Below are positions 27,731 through 36,197 of a stretch of DNA of 64,000 nucleotides, in pieces. The position numbers and the translations under genes were made by a program. The notes under the pieces were generated by a model, which saw only the letters and a program-made list of their open reading frames with translations, had not been told where the DNA came from and did not search any database. Position 1 is the first letter of the stretch, and each line of letters starts with the position of its first letter. The DNA is taken from positions 5,332,001-5,396,000 of the forward strand of contig NZ_CP036401.1 in assembly GCF_004322755.1 (NCBI RefSeq), written 5' to 3'. Origin of the DNA: Pseudoduganella albidiflava. Lineage in GTDB: Bacteria; Pseudomonadota; Gammaproteobacteria; Burkholderiales; Burkholderiaceae_D.

Positions 27731-30700
27731 ATGGCTATCCGTATCGCGCTGCACCACAAGACCAGTTACCGCTATGACCGCCCGGTCGGCCTCTCCCCCC
27801 ATGAAGTGCGCCTGCGCCCGGCGCCCCATGCGCGCACGCCGATCCTCTCGTACTCGCTGACGGTGCAACCGCAGGAACACTTCATCAACTGGCAGCAGGA
27901 CCCGTACGGCAACTACATCGGCCGCTTTGTCTTCCCCGAAAAATCGGACACGCTCGACTTCACGGTCGACCTGGTGGCCGACATGACCGTCATCAACCCG
28001 TTCGACTTCTTCGTCGAGAAGTACGCGGAAACCTTCCCGTTCGCCTACCCGCCGCAACTCACGGCCGAACTGAGCGCCTACCTGCAGACGGAACCATCCA
28101 GCCCGCTGGTAATGGAATGGGTGACGGCGGCGCGCCGCGACCTGCTGGGCAAGCCGATGGGCACCAACGACTTCCTGGTGGCCGTCAACCAGCGCCTGCA
28201 GCGCGACATCGCCTACCTGCTGCGCATGGAACCCGGCGTGCAGGCGCCCGATGAAACGCTGCAGAAGCGCTCCGGCTCGTGCCGCGACACCGGCTGGCTG
28301 CTGGTGCAGATCCTGCGGGAGATGGGCCTGGCGGCGCGTTTCGTGTCCGGCTACCTGATCCAGCTGCGCGCCGACCAGGAAGCGCTCGATGGCCCCAGCG
28401 GCACCGACGTCGACTTTACGGACCTGCACGCGTGGACCGAGGTGTACATCCCCGGCGCCGGCTGGATCGGGCTCGATCCCACCTCCGGCATGCTGGCCAG
28501 CGAAGGCCACATCCCACTGGCCTGTACGGCGCTGCCGTCGTCCGCGGCACCGGTCTCCGGTTATACGGACAAGGCCGAAGTCACCTTCTTCCACGAGATG
28601 ACGATCACGCGCATCCACGAAGACCCGCGCGTGACGAAACCGTACACCGAGGCGGACTGGCAGAAGATCGACCGCCTCGGCCAGCAGGTCGATGCCGATT
28701 TGAAGCGGCAGGACGTGCGCCTGACCCAGGGCGGCGAACCCACCTTCGTGTCGATCGACGACATGGACGGCCCGGAATGGAACACCCTGGCCCACGGCGA
28801 CAAGAAGCGCGAGTTGGCGGGCAACCTGATGCACCGGCTGAAAAACCACTTTGCACCGGGCGGCATGCTGCACTACGGCCAGGGCAAGTGGTATCCGGGC
28901 GAACCGCTGCCGCGCTGGGCCCTCAACATCTACTGGCGCATCGACGGCCAGCCGATGTGGCTCGACGCCACGCTGTTCTCGGACGAACACATCGACGACG
29001 GCTATGGCCCCGACGATGCCGGCCGCTTCACCGCCGAACTGGTGAAGTCGCTCGCCCTGCCCGCCAACAGCGCCATCCCGGCCTACGAGGACGTGCTGCT
29101 GCAAGCCCAGCGCGAACAGGCACTGCCGCGCAACCTCGATCCGCTGGACGCCGACCTCACCGCGCCGGAAGAACGCCGCCGCCTGGCGCGCCTGCTGGAA
29201 CGCGGCCTCGGCGAGGTGGCCGGCTACGTGCTGCCGCTGAAGGCGAAGGATTACGATCCGTCGACGCTGGGCACCGTGTGGCAAACGTCGCCGTGGCCGA
29301 TCCGGCGCGAGAACCTGTACCTGATCGAAGGCGATTCGCCGATCGGCCTGCGCCTGCCGCTGGCCACGCTGCCGTGGGTGCTGCCGGAAGAACGCGAACC
29401 GGAATTCGATGTCGACCCGTTCGCACCGCGCTCCGCCCTGCCGGTCGAGGAACGCAAGAAGGAAAAGGAAAAGCGGCCGATCCTGGGCCTGGCCGCCAGC
29501 AAGGCCGGGGACAAGCCGACCGCGAAAGGAAGCAGGCCGGTCGTCGAACCCATCCGACCCATCAAGCCGGCCGAACCGGCCGAGCCGGCCCCGCGCGATG
29601 TGATCCACACCGCGCTGTGCGTCGAAGTGCGCGCCGGCCGCCTGTATGTGTTCATGCCGCCCATTAAACGCATCGAGGATTACCTGGCGCTGGTGAGCGC
29701 CGTCGAACGCACCGCCGCCAAGCTGGCGATGAAGCTGCGCATCGAAGGCTACGCGCCGCCGCGCGACCCGCGCATCAAGCTGCTCAGCGTAACGCCCGAC
29801 CCCGGCGTGATCGAGGTGAACATCCACCCGGCGGCAAGCTGGAACGAGCTGGTTTATAACGTGTCGACCCTGTACCAGGAAGCCCGGCTCACGCGGCTGG
29901 GCACCGAGAAATTCATGCTCGACGGCCGCCACACGGGCACCGGCGGCGGCAACCACGCCACCCTGGGCGGCGCCACCGCCGAGGACAGCCCGATGCTGCG
30001 CCGGCCGGACCTGCTGAAAAGCCTGATCACCTACTGGCAGAACCACCCCGCCCTGTCGTACCTGTTCTCGGGCACTTTTATCGGGCCGACCAGCCAGGCG
30101 CCGCGCGTGGACGAAGCCCGCGACGACAACCTGTATGAACTGGCGATCGCCTTCCAGCAGATGGACCAGGTGCTGCCGACGTTGCATGAAGGCGACAAGC
30201 CGTGGATCGTCGACCGCCTGCTGCGCAACCTGCTTGTGGACCTGACGGGCAACACGCACCGCGCCGAATTCTCCATCGACAAGCTGTATTCGCCGGACGG
30301 CCCCACCGGCCGCCTGGGCCTGGTGGAATTCCGCGCCTTCGAGATGCCGCCGCACGAGCGCATGAGCCTTCTGCAAATGTTGCTGCTGCGCGCCCTGGTC
30401 GCGCGCTTCTGGCGCGAACCATACCAGGCCAAGCTGGTGAACTGGGGCGTGGCCCTGCACGACCGCTGGATGCTGCCGCATTTCGTCGCCCAGGATATCC
30501 GCGACGTGGCCCGCGACCTGCGCGCGCACGGCTATGAATTCGAGGACCACTGGTTCGAGCCCTTCATCGAATTCCGTTTCCCCCGCTTCGGCACCGTGGT
30601 CTACGAGGGCGTGGAAATGGAGCTGCGCCAGGCGATCGAGCCGTGGAACGTGCTGGGCGAGGAAGTGAGCGCGGGCGGCACCGCGCGCTATGTCGATTCT

Positions 30701-31123
30701 TCCGTGGAGCGGATGCAGCTGCTGGTGCGCGGGCTGACCAACGGCCGCCACGTCATCGCCTGCAATGGCCGCATGTTGCCATTGCACCCCACCGGCATTC
30801 CGGGCGAGTATGTGGCAGGGGTGCGCTTCCGCGCCTGGAGCCCGTGGTCGGCGCTGCACCCGACCATCCGCGTGCAGGCGCCGCTCACCTTCGACCTGGT
30901 CGACACCTGGAGCGGGCGCGCGATCGGCGGCTGCACCTATCATGTGGTGCATCCGGGCGGGCGCAACGAGGTAGGTTCGCCGGTCAACGCCAACGCCGCC
31001 GAGGCACGCCGTTTCGCGCGCTTCTGGCCGCACGGCCACACGCCGGGGCCGATGACTGTGCGAAAAGAGGAACGGAATCCCAGCTTCCCGATGACATTGG
31101 ATTTGCGCTGGCAGGCAGATTGA
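27731..31123 (+). CDS. Transglutaminase/DUF2126 two-part protein
   Basis: A 1130-residue protein. Residues 1 to about 290 form a transglutaminase-like domain (IRIALHHKTSYRYDRPVGLSPHEV, catalytic cysteine in RSGSCRDTGWLLVQ, histidine in DLHAWTEVYIPG, aspartate in GLDPTSG). The long C-terminal part is DUF2126, with LTQGGEPTFVSIDDMDGPEWN, HYGQGKWYPGEPLPRWAL and AEFSIDKLYSPDGPTGRLGLVE. These large proteins accompany alpha-E and ATP-grasp genes. The start at 27731 gives the family N-terminus; frames starting at 27563 run through the repeat cluster. Confidence 0.92.
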   Translation: MAIRIALHHKTSYRYDRPVGLSPHEVRLRPAPHARTPILSYSLTVQPQEHFINWQQDPYGNYIGRFVFPEKSDTLDFTVDLVADMTVINPFDFFVEKYAETFPFAYPPQLTAELSAYLQTEPSSPLVMEWVTAARRDLLGKPMGTNDFLVAVNQRLQRDIAYLLRMEPGVQAPDETLQKRSGSCRDTGWLLVQILREMGLAARFVSGYLIQLRADQEALDGPSGTDVDFTDLHAWTEVYIPGAGWIGLDPTSGMLASEGHIPLACTALPSSAAPVSGYTDKAEVTFFHEMTITRIHEDPRVTKPYTEADWQKIDRLGQQVDADLKRQDVRLTQGGEPTFVSIDDMDGPEWNTLAHGDKKRELAGNLMHRLKNHFAPGGMLHYGQGKWYPGEPLPRWALNIYWRIDGQPMWLDATLFSDEHIDDGYGPDDAGRFTAELVKSLALPANSAIPAYEDVLLQAQREQALPRNLDPLDADLTAPEERRRLARLLERGLGEVAGYVLPLKAKDYDPSTLGTVWQTSPWPIRRENLYLIEGDSPIGLRLPLATLPWVLPEEREPEFDVDPFAPRSALPVEERKKEKEKRPILGLAASKAGDKPTAKGSRPVVEPIRPIKPAEPAEPAPRDVIHTALCVEVRAGRLYVFMPPIKRIEDYLALVSAVERTAAKLAMKLRIEGYAPPRDPRIKLLSVTPDPGVIEVNIHPAASWNELVYNVSTLYQEARLTRLGTEKFMLDGRHTGTGGGNHATLGGATAEDSPMLRRPDLLKSLITYWQNHPALSYLFSGTFIGPTSQAPRVDEARDDNLYELAIAFQQMDQVLPTLHEGDKPWIVDRLLRNLLVDLTGNTHRAEFSIDKLYSPDGPTGRLGLVEFRAFEMPPHERMSLLQMLLLRALVARFWREPYQAKLVNWGVALHDRWMLPHFVAQDIRDVARDLRAHGYEFEDHWFEPFIEFRFPRFGTVVYEGVEMELRQAIEPWNVLGEEVSAGGTARYVDSSVERMQLLVRGLTNGRHVIACNGRMLPLHPTGIPGEYVAGVRFRAWSPWSALHPTIRVQAPLTFDLVDTWSGRAIGGCTYHVVHPGGRNEVGSPVNANAAEARRFARFWPHGHTPGPMTVRKEERNPSFPMTLDLRWQAD

Positions 31124-31167
31124 TCTACTGTTTCAGTTCCTTATGGAAAGTAAAGCTGCCGTGCGAC

Positions 31168-33756
31168 ATGTCCAATAACCTCCTTGAGTCTTATCTTTCA
31201 GCGCCAGATGGTTTCGATGAAATGCTCGACGCGGCCGGCGTGCCGCGCGCGCACTGGCGCGCCATGCTCGACAGCCTGGAGCACGAACCGCCGGACATGA
31301 TGCGCCAGCGCCACGAAATGGTGCAGCGCCAGGTGCGCGAAAACGGCGTGACGTACAACGTGCGCGCCGATGCCGACGGCCTGCAGCGGCCGTGGGACCT
31401 GAACGTGCTGCCGCTGATCCTGCCGCACGAGGAATGGGCCGGCATCGAGGCGGCCGTAATCCAGCGCGCGCGGCTGCTCAATAAAATCCTCGGCGACGTC
31501 TACGGCCCGCAGGACATGCTGCGCGAAGGCCTGCTGCCGCCAGCGCTGGTGCACGGCCACGCCGGCTTCCTGCGCCCGTGCCACGGCATGGGCCACCACG
31601 ACGACATCGCCCTGCACTTTTACGCGGTGGACCTGGCGCGCGCGCCGGACGGCCGCTGGTGGGTGCTGGCCGACCGCACGCAGGCGCCCTCCGGTGCCGG
31701 CTATGCGCTGGAAAACCGCGCAATCATCTCGCCCACCTTCCCCGACCTGCTGCGCGAACTGAAAGTGCAGCCGCTGGCCGGCTTCTTCCGCACCATGCGC
31801 GACAGCCTGGTGCACTGGGGCCGCCTGTGCGCCGCCAAGGGCGATTCCCCGGCGCCGCTGCGCGAGGGCGAAATGCCATTGATCGTGCTGCTCACGCCAG
31901 GCCCACGCACCGAAAGCTATTACGAGCAGGCGTATCTCGCCCGACATCTCGGCCTGCCGCTGGTGGAAGGCAGCGACCTCACCGTGCGAGATGGCGTGGT
32001 GTACCTGAAAACCTTGGCCGGCCTGCACCGCGTGCACGTGATCATGCGCCGCGTGGACGACGAATCGTGCGATCCGCTGGAACTGTGCAGCTCGATGCTG
32101 GGCGTGGCGGGGCTGACGCAGGCCGCCCGTCGCGGCAACGTGCTGGTAGCGAACAGCCTGGGTTCCAGCCTGCTGGAATCGGGCGCCCTGCTCGGCTTCC
32201 TGCCGGCGCTGTCGCGGCGGCTGCTGGGCGAGCCGCTGAAGATGCCATCCGTCGCCACCTGGTGGTGCGGCGAACCGGCCGCGCTGGAAGCGGTGATCGG
32301 CAAGCTCGATCGGCTGGTCATCAAACCAAGCTTCTCGCAGCTGCCACCAACCACGGTGTTCGGGCAGGACCTGGCCGGCGAAGCGCGCGCGGAGCTGATC
32401 GCCAAGCTGCGCGCCAATCCCAATAACTACATCGCCCAGGAAGTGGTGCAGCTGTCGCGGGCACCAGTGTGGAAAGCTGGTGCGGCATCCGGCTTGCAGC
32501 CGCGCGCCATCGGCCTGCGCGTATTCGCCTGTGCCACGCCGAACGGTTACGTGGTGATGCCGGGCGGCCTGACCCGCGTGGCCACCGGCCCGGATGCGCG
32601 CGTGCTGACGATGAAGATGGGCGGCGCCAGCAAGGACACCTGGGTGCAGGCGCGCGCCAGGGTGGCGGTGCCGCGCCTGCAAAAGCGCAGCATCACCGGC
32701 AAGGACCTGGTGCGCGAAGACAGCAATCTGTCGAGCCGCGTGGCGGAAAACCTGCTGTGGTTCGGCCGATACGCGGAACGCTGCGACAACATCGCCCGCC
32801 TGCTGCGCGTGGCCCTGAACTTCCTGTTCAACGTGCGCTTCGACCAGCGCGGCGCCGAATGGCCGACCGTCGAGGCGCTGTGCATCTGGTTCCAGCTGAT
32901 CGATGGCGAAAAGCGGCCGGTGGCCGGCCAGGCGGCACAGATGCAAAGCCAAACTTCCGGCCCAGGTGGTCAATCGCAAAGCCAGGGGCAGGCGGTTGCC
33001 ATCTTTACCGATGCCGAACTCGAATCGGCCCTGCTGCTGGCGGTGGTGTCGCCCAACGTGCCCGGGCTGGCCCGGCAGCAGCAGCACCTGGTGCGCATCG
33101 CCGGCCAGCTGCACGAGCGCTTCTCCGTCGACAACTGGCGCGCGCTGAACCGCATGGTGCAGCCGGCCGCCCGGCCCGGCGAGCGGCCGTCGCAGTCCGA
33201 AGTGATGACCATCCTCGACGACGCCGCCTCCGCGCTGATGACGCTGGCCGGCTTCGCGCTCGACGGCATGACGCGCGACCTCGGCTGGCGCTTCATGTCG
33301 ATCGGCCGCCGCCTGGAGCGGCTGCAGTTCCAGAGCGTGGTGCTGCAGCGCGCGCTGGCGATGGACGAAAACGGCAACCTGGAATGGCTGCTCGAACTGT
33401 CCGACAGCATCATCACTTATCGGGCCCGCTACCGCGCCCAGCCCGAGTGGCTGCCGGTGCTCGACCTGCTCCTGCGCGACGGCACCAACCCGCGCTCGAT
33501 CCTGTTCCAGATGGACGGCATCCTCGGGGCGTTAAGAAAAATCGCCCAGACGCATGGGGCCTGCGGCGTGGAGCTGCTGGAGCCATTGCGGGAGGAAGTG
33601 TTGGCGCTTGAACCGGATGCCGACCTCAATTACGCCAATGCGCATTTGAGCGACCTGCTGAATCGTATCCAGGTGGCCAGTGCGGCGTTGTCGGAGCAGA
33701 TCAGCGTGCAGTTCTTCAGTTATACGGATGGGCAGCAGAGGAGCCGGCGATCATGA
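31168..33756 (+). CDS. Fused circularly permuted ATP-grasp and alpha-E protein
   Basis: An 862-residue fusion of the two proteins encoded separately at 25942-27354 and 24987-25940. The first 500 residues are ATP-grasp (VQRQVRENGVTYNVRADADG, LADRTQAPSGAGYALENRAI, MKMGGASKDTWVQAR). From about residue 525 comes the alpha-E domain (SSRVAENLLWFGRYAERCDNIARLLRV to the C-terminus). Between strands of the alpha-E part is a Q/G/S-rich insert (QSQTSGPGGQSQSQGQ, about residues 592-608), probably flexible. The start at 31168 is the first ATG giving family sequence. The stop overlaps the next gene's ATG (33753-33756). Its last 250 codons are duplicated at 40690-41449. Confidence 0.9.
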   Translation: MSNNLLESYLSAPDGFDEMLDAAGVPRAHWRAMLDSLEHEPPDMMRQRHEMVQRQVRENGVTYNVRADADGLQRPWDLNVLPLILPHEEWAGIEAAVIQRARLLNKILGDVYGPQDMLREGLLPPALVHGHAGFLRPCHGMGHHDDIALHFYAVDLARAPDGRWWVLADRTQAPSGAGYALENRAIISPTFPDLLRELKVQPLAGFFRTMRDSLVHWGRLCAAKGDSPAPLREGEMPLIVLLTPGPRTESYYEQAYLARHLGLPLVEGSDLTVRDGVVYLKTLAGLHRVHVIMRRVDDESCDPLELCSSMLGVAGLTQAARRGNVLVANSLGSSLLESGALLGFLPALSRRLLGEPLKMPSVATWWCGEPAALEAVIGKLDRLVIKPSFSQLPPTTVFGQDLAGEARAELIAKLRANPNNYIAQEVVQLSRAPVWKAGAASGLQPRAIGLRVFACATPNGYVVMPGGLTRVATGPDARVLTMKMGGASKDTWVQARARVAVPRLQKRSITGKDLVREDSNLSSRVAENLLWFGRYAERCDNIARLLRVALNFLFNVRFDQRGAEWPTVEALCIWFQLIDGEKRPVAGQAAQMQSQTSGPGGQSQSQGQAVAIFTDAELESALLLAVVSPNVPGLARQQQHLVRIAGQLHERFSVDNWRALNRMVQPAARPGERPSQSEVMTILDDAASALMTLAGFALDGMTRDLGWRFMSIGRRLERLQFQSVVLQRALAMDENGNLEWLLELSDSIITYRARYRAQPEWLPVLDLLLRDGTNPRSILFQMDGILGALRKIAQTHGACGVELLEPLREEVLALEPDADLNYANAHLSDLLNRIQVASAALSEQISVQFFSYTDGQQRSRRS

Positions 33757-34672
33757 TTTCTTTGCTACTTGACGGCGACCTCGGTGAGGTTTGCGCGCGG
33801 TACCGGGTGGTGCATGAGACGCGGTATCGGTACCAGAGCACGGTGACCTTGTCGCAGCAGTACCTGCATCTGACGCCGCGCTCGTTTGCTTACCAGCAGA
33901 CCGAGTCGCACCAGATCTGGCTGGACCGGGGCGTGGACGATGCGCGCGATGGGACCGATTATTTCGGGAACTGCACGCGGCATGTTTCGCTGACCGTGCC
34001 GCATGACAGTTTGCTGGTGCATGCCGAGTCGACGGTGGCGCTGTTTGCGCGCCCTACCCTGGCCGATATTGGTGGCACGCTGCCCTGGGAAGGGACGCGG
34101 GACATGATGGCCAAGGAGAAGAGTGCCGCGACGCTGGAGGCTTGCCGGTATCTGTATGGGTCGCCGCATGTTTACATGTTCCCGGAGTTGGAAGCCTATG
34201 CGCGGGAAAGTTATACGCCTTGCCGGCCGCAGTTGGATGCCGCGCTGGAGCTGACGCATCGGATTTTCGAGGACTTCGAGTTCGATGCGCGGGCGACGGA
34301 GATTTCAACGCCTTTGGAACAAGTGCTGCGGGGGCGGCGTGGGGTTTGCCAGGATTTTGCTCAGTTGATGATTGGCTGCTTGCGCAGCCTTGGGCTGCCG
34401 GCTCGTTATATCAGTGGGTATATCTTGACGCATCCGCCGGAGGGGAAGCCTCGGCTCGTCGGCGCTGATGCTTCGCATGCCTGGGTTTCGGTATTTTGCC
34501 CTTCCATCGGGTGGGTGGATTTTGATCCGACCAATCGGTGCCTTGTGGGGCATGAGCACATCACGCTCGGGTGGGGAAGGGATTTTAGTGATGTGACGCC
34601 GATGCGGGGGATTGTGTTGGGGGGTGGGGGGCAGGTGCTGGATGTGGAGGTGACGGTGACGCCATTGGAGGT
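32998..34672 (+). repeat. 1.67-kb direct repeat, copy 1 (functional copy)
   Basis: This segment, the alpha-E half of the fusion gene plus nearly all of the following transglutaminase gene, recurs at 40690-42352 in the same orientation with roughly 93-95 percent identity by eye. Copy 1 belongs to intact genes. The two copies bracket the type VI effector cassette. Confidence 0.85.
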
Positions 34673-34682
34673 GGTGGACTAG
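33753..34682 (+). CDS. Transglutaminase family protein
   Basis: A 309-residue protein. An N-terminal strand block (YRVVHETRYRYQSTVTLSQQ) and RSFAYQQTESHQIWLDRGVDD are followed by the catalytic core: cysteine in [20 protein letters not shown], histidine in DASHAWVSVFCP, aspartate in WVDFDPTNRC. It is the last gene of the DUF2126, ATP-grasp/alpha-E fusion, transglutaminase operon, with an ATGA overlap to the fusion. Late codons are less GC-rich than those of the operon's first genes. A pseudogene copy lies at 41446. Confidence 0.92.
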   Translation: MISLLLDGDLGEVCARYRVVHETRYRYQSTVTLSQQYLHLTPRSFAYQQTESHQIWLDRGVDDARDGTDYFGNCTRHVSLTVPHDSLLVHAESTVALFARPTLADIGGTLPWEGTRDMMAKEKSAATLEACRYLYGSPHVYMFPELEAYARESYTPCRPQLDAALELTHRIFEDFEFDARATEISTPLEQVLRGRRGVCQDFAQLMIGCLRSLGLPARYISGYILTHPPEGKPRLVGADASHAWVSVFCPSIGWVDFDPTNRCLVGHEHITLGWGRDFSDVTPMRGIVLGGGGQVLDVEVTVTPLEVVD

Positions 34683-35089
34683 GATTTAAAGTCGAGGACG
34701 ACGCACGAGAGCGCTGATCCAACGCGCTAAATCCGCGCCGCGCTCGCGAACGAGCGCGGCTACGGGGTTATAGCCAATGTGCCAGTACTGCCGAGTTCTC
34801 AAGCGCTACAAGGATTACAGCACGGCCTACGAGCAAATTTTGGAGGAATGGGATAGCACGCCGCCATTTCGTCATTGAATCCGCAACCATCTGGCTCCAG
34901 GAGTTCGATGAGAATCTCGAGCGGACCACCCTAAGCCATCGCGGGAGCGAGATCCACATCACCTGACAAATCGACGCGACGACGTATGCATGATATTTAT
35001 GGCAAACACAGGGTGTGAGTCGGCGGTCGAGCACTGTCCCATCATCGAGCTCGATGGTGTCACGCTCTCTATTTTTCTTATCCCCCACT
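34683..35089. other. Intergenic junction with doubtful small frame
   Basis: The stretch starts with a hairpin (CCGCGCTCG, four-base loop, CGAGCGCGG, about 34738-34760) that may end the transglutaminase operon. A minus-strand frame with GTG at 35088 runs 106 codons to 34768 (it begins GDKKNRERDTIELDDGTVLD). It resembles no family I know and is probably decayed junction DNA. Confidence 0.4.
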
Positions 35090-36196
35090 TCACTTGCAGG
35101 CCGCGCCTTCGAATTTTCTGTTTCTGACTACCTTATCCTCAGCCCAAAGAATAGCGTTCTTTCGACCATCAGGCTCTCCTTTCCAGTCGTCAATCTTCAC
35201 ACACTGAAGTTCAGGATATGTTTTGTTCTCAATTGCCAAAATGGTTTTATGCCAACCTACCGGAGTAAAACTTTTTGGCTCGTCAAAAGGATCACCAGCT
35301 TGAACGAGACAGCTATCCAGTACATCAGATGGCCACCTTGGCGGGCTACAAGTCCACATCGATATTATGCGGAAACAGGCTAGCGTAGCGAACATTGGGA
35401 AGCCGACTACGCGGAGCGCAGGCCTCAACCGAAAGGCCATACCATACATGCAACATAGAAATGCCTCAAATACATTTTCCTTTTCCGGCAGAAAAATACC
35501 AGGGCATGGCAAGCCCTCTGGCCCCCGGTTCATGAACCAGCACCAGTAATTCCACTGCGATAACAACTCTTGCAATCCATCTACGCCATCCCAGTCCCGG
35601 CCGATCGCCACCGCTTTTTGGACATTTCCAAATTCATCGAGCTTATAGTATCTTATCCAGTAGTGGTAAACACCATCATATTCCCGATGGATGCAGAAAA
35701 TTGACCGTTCATCCCACTCTATTTCCTCTACTTTATCTTCGCTCAATGCTCTGCTTCGCCCCCCCTCCTCTCGGATTAACGCATATAGCCGCTTTGATTT
35801 ACGATTGAATCGTATTGGATATCTAGTCCGCGCAAAAAATTCCTCCTTCCCATAACGAGATAAACAGTACAAAAGCCCCACCACCAAAGTGAGGGGAAGC
35901 AGCAATCCCACTCTATCAGCCAATGGGAAACCTCTATTTATGCTAACCACCACCATGGCGCAGAACGTGAAGGCTGCCGCCAGCATCATGACAAACGCAA
36001 TTATTATCCCGCCTGCATACCAGTGCCGAACCATATGACATTGTTCGGTTGCCTCGATAAAAGTAGAGTTAATGCGGTAGGTCGTAGCTCCATCTTGGCA
36101 GTCCGGGCCGACCCAATCTATGGTTGAAAGACGATGTTCCAAATCCCAATCGGGAACTGGGGCGCCAATTTTAGCGCTGAATATTCGGTCATCCAT
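35090..36196 (-). CDS. DUF6708-like membrane protein, probable effector partner or immunity
   Basis: A 368-residue protein with two strong membrane segments (GGIIIAFVMMLAAAFTFCAM, about 60-85, and VGLLLPLTLVVGLLYCLSRY, about 95-115) and then a soluble part with RYPIRFNRKSKRLYALIREE and DWDGVDGLQELLSQWNYWCWFMNRGPEG-like sequence. The order fits DUF6708 proteins encoded beside VasX-type effectors. One base separates its ATG from the effector stop, and AGGAG precedes it, so they are one operon. Because the effector appears to act on membranes, an inner-membrane immunity role is a natural guess. The gene is AT-rich like its neighbour. Confidence 0.6.
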   Translation of the reverse strand: MDDRIFSAKIGAPVPDWDLEHRLSTIDWVGPDCQDGATTYRINSTFIEATEQCHMVRHWYAGGIIIAFVMMLAAAFTFCAMVVVSINRGFPLADRVGLLLPLTLVVGLLYCLSRYGKEEFFARTRYPIRFNRKSKRLYALIREEGGRSRALSEDKVEEIEWDERSIFCIHREYDGVYHYWIRYYKLDEFGNVQKAVAIGRDWDGVDGLQELLSQWNYWCWFMNRGPEGLPCPGIFLPEKENVFEAFLCCMYGMAFRLRPALRVVGFPMFATLACFRIISMWTCSPPRWPSDVLDSCLVQAGDPFDEPKSFTPVGWHKTILAIENKTYPELQCVKIDDWKGEPDGRKNAILWAEDKVVRNRKFEGAACK

Positions 36197-36197
36197 G

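Noticed and set aside
27692..31039. 1115-codon antisense frame opposite the DUF2126 gene
   Set aside because: Composition is H/Q/R-rich shadow coding caused by high third-position GC; the plus strand encodes a recognisable protein throughout.
31198..33114. 638-codon antisense frame opposite the ATP-grasp/alpha-E fusion
   Set aside because: Same shadow effect; no family pattern.
34768..35088. 106-codon GTG-started frame after the DUF6708 gene, considered as a PAAR protein
   Set aside because: No PAAR repeats or other family pattern could be found, and the sequence lies at a junction.
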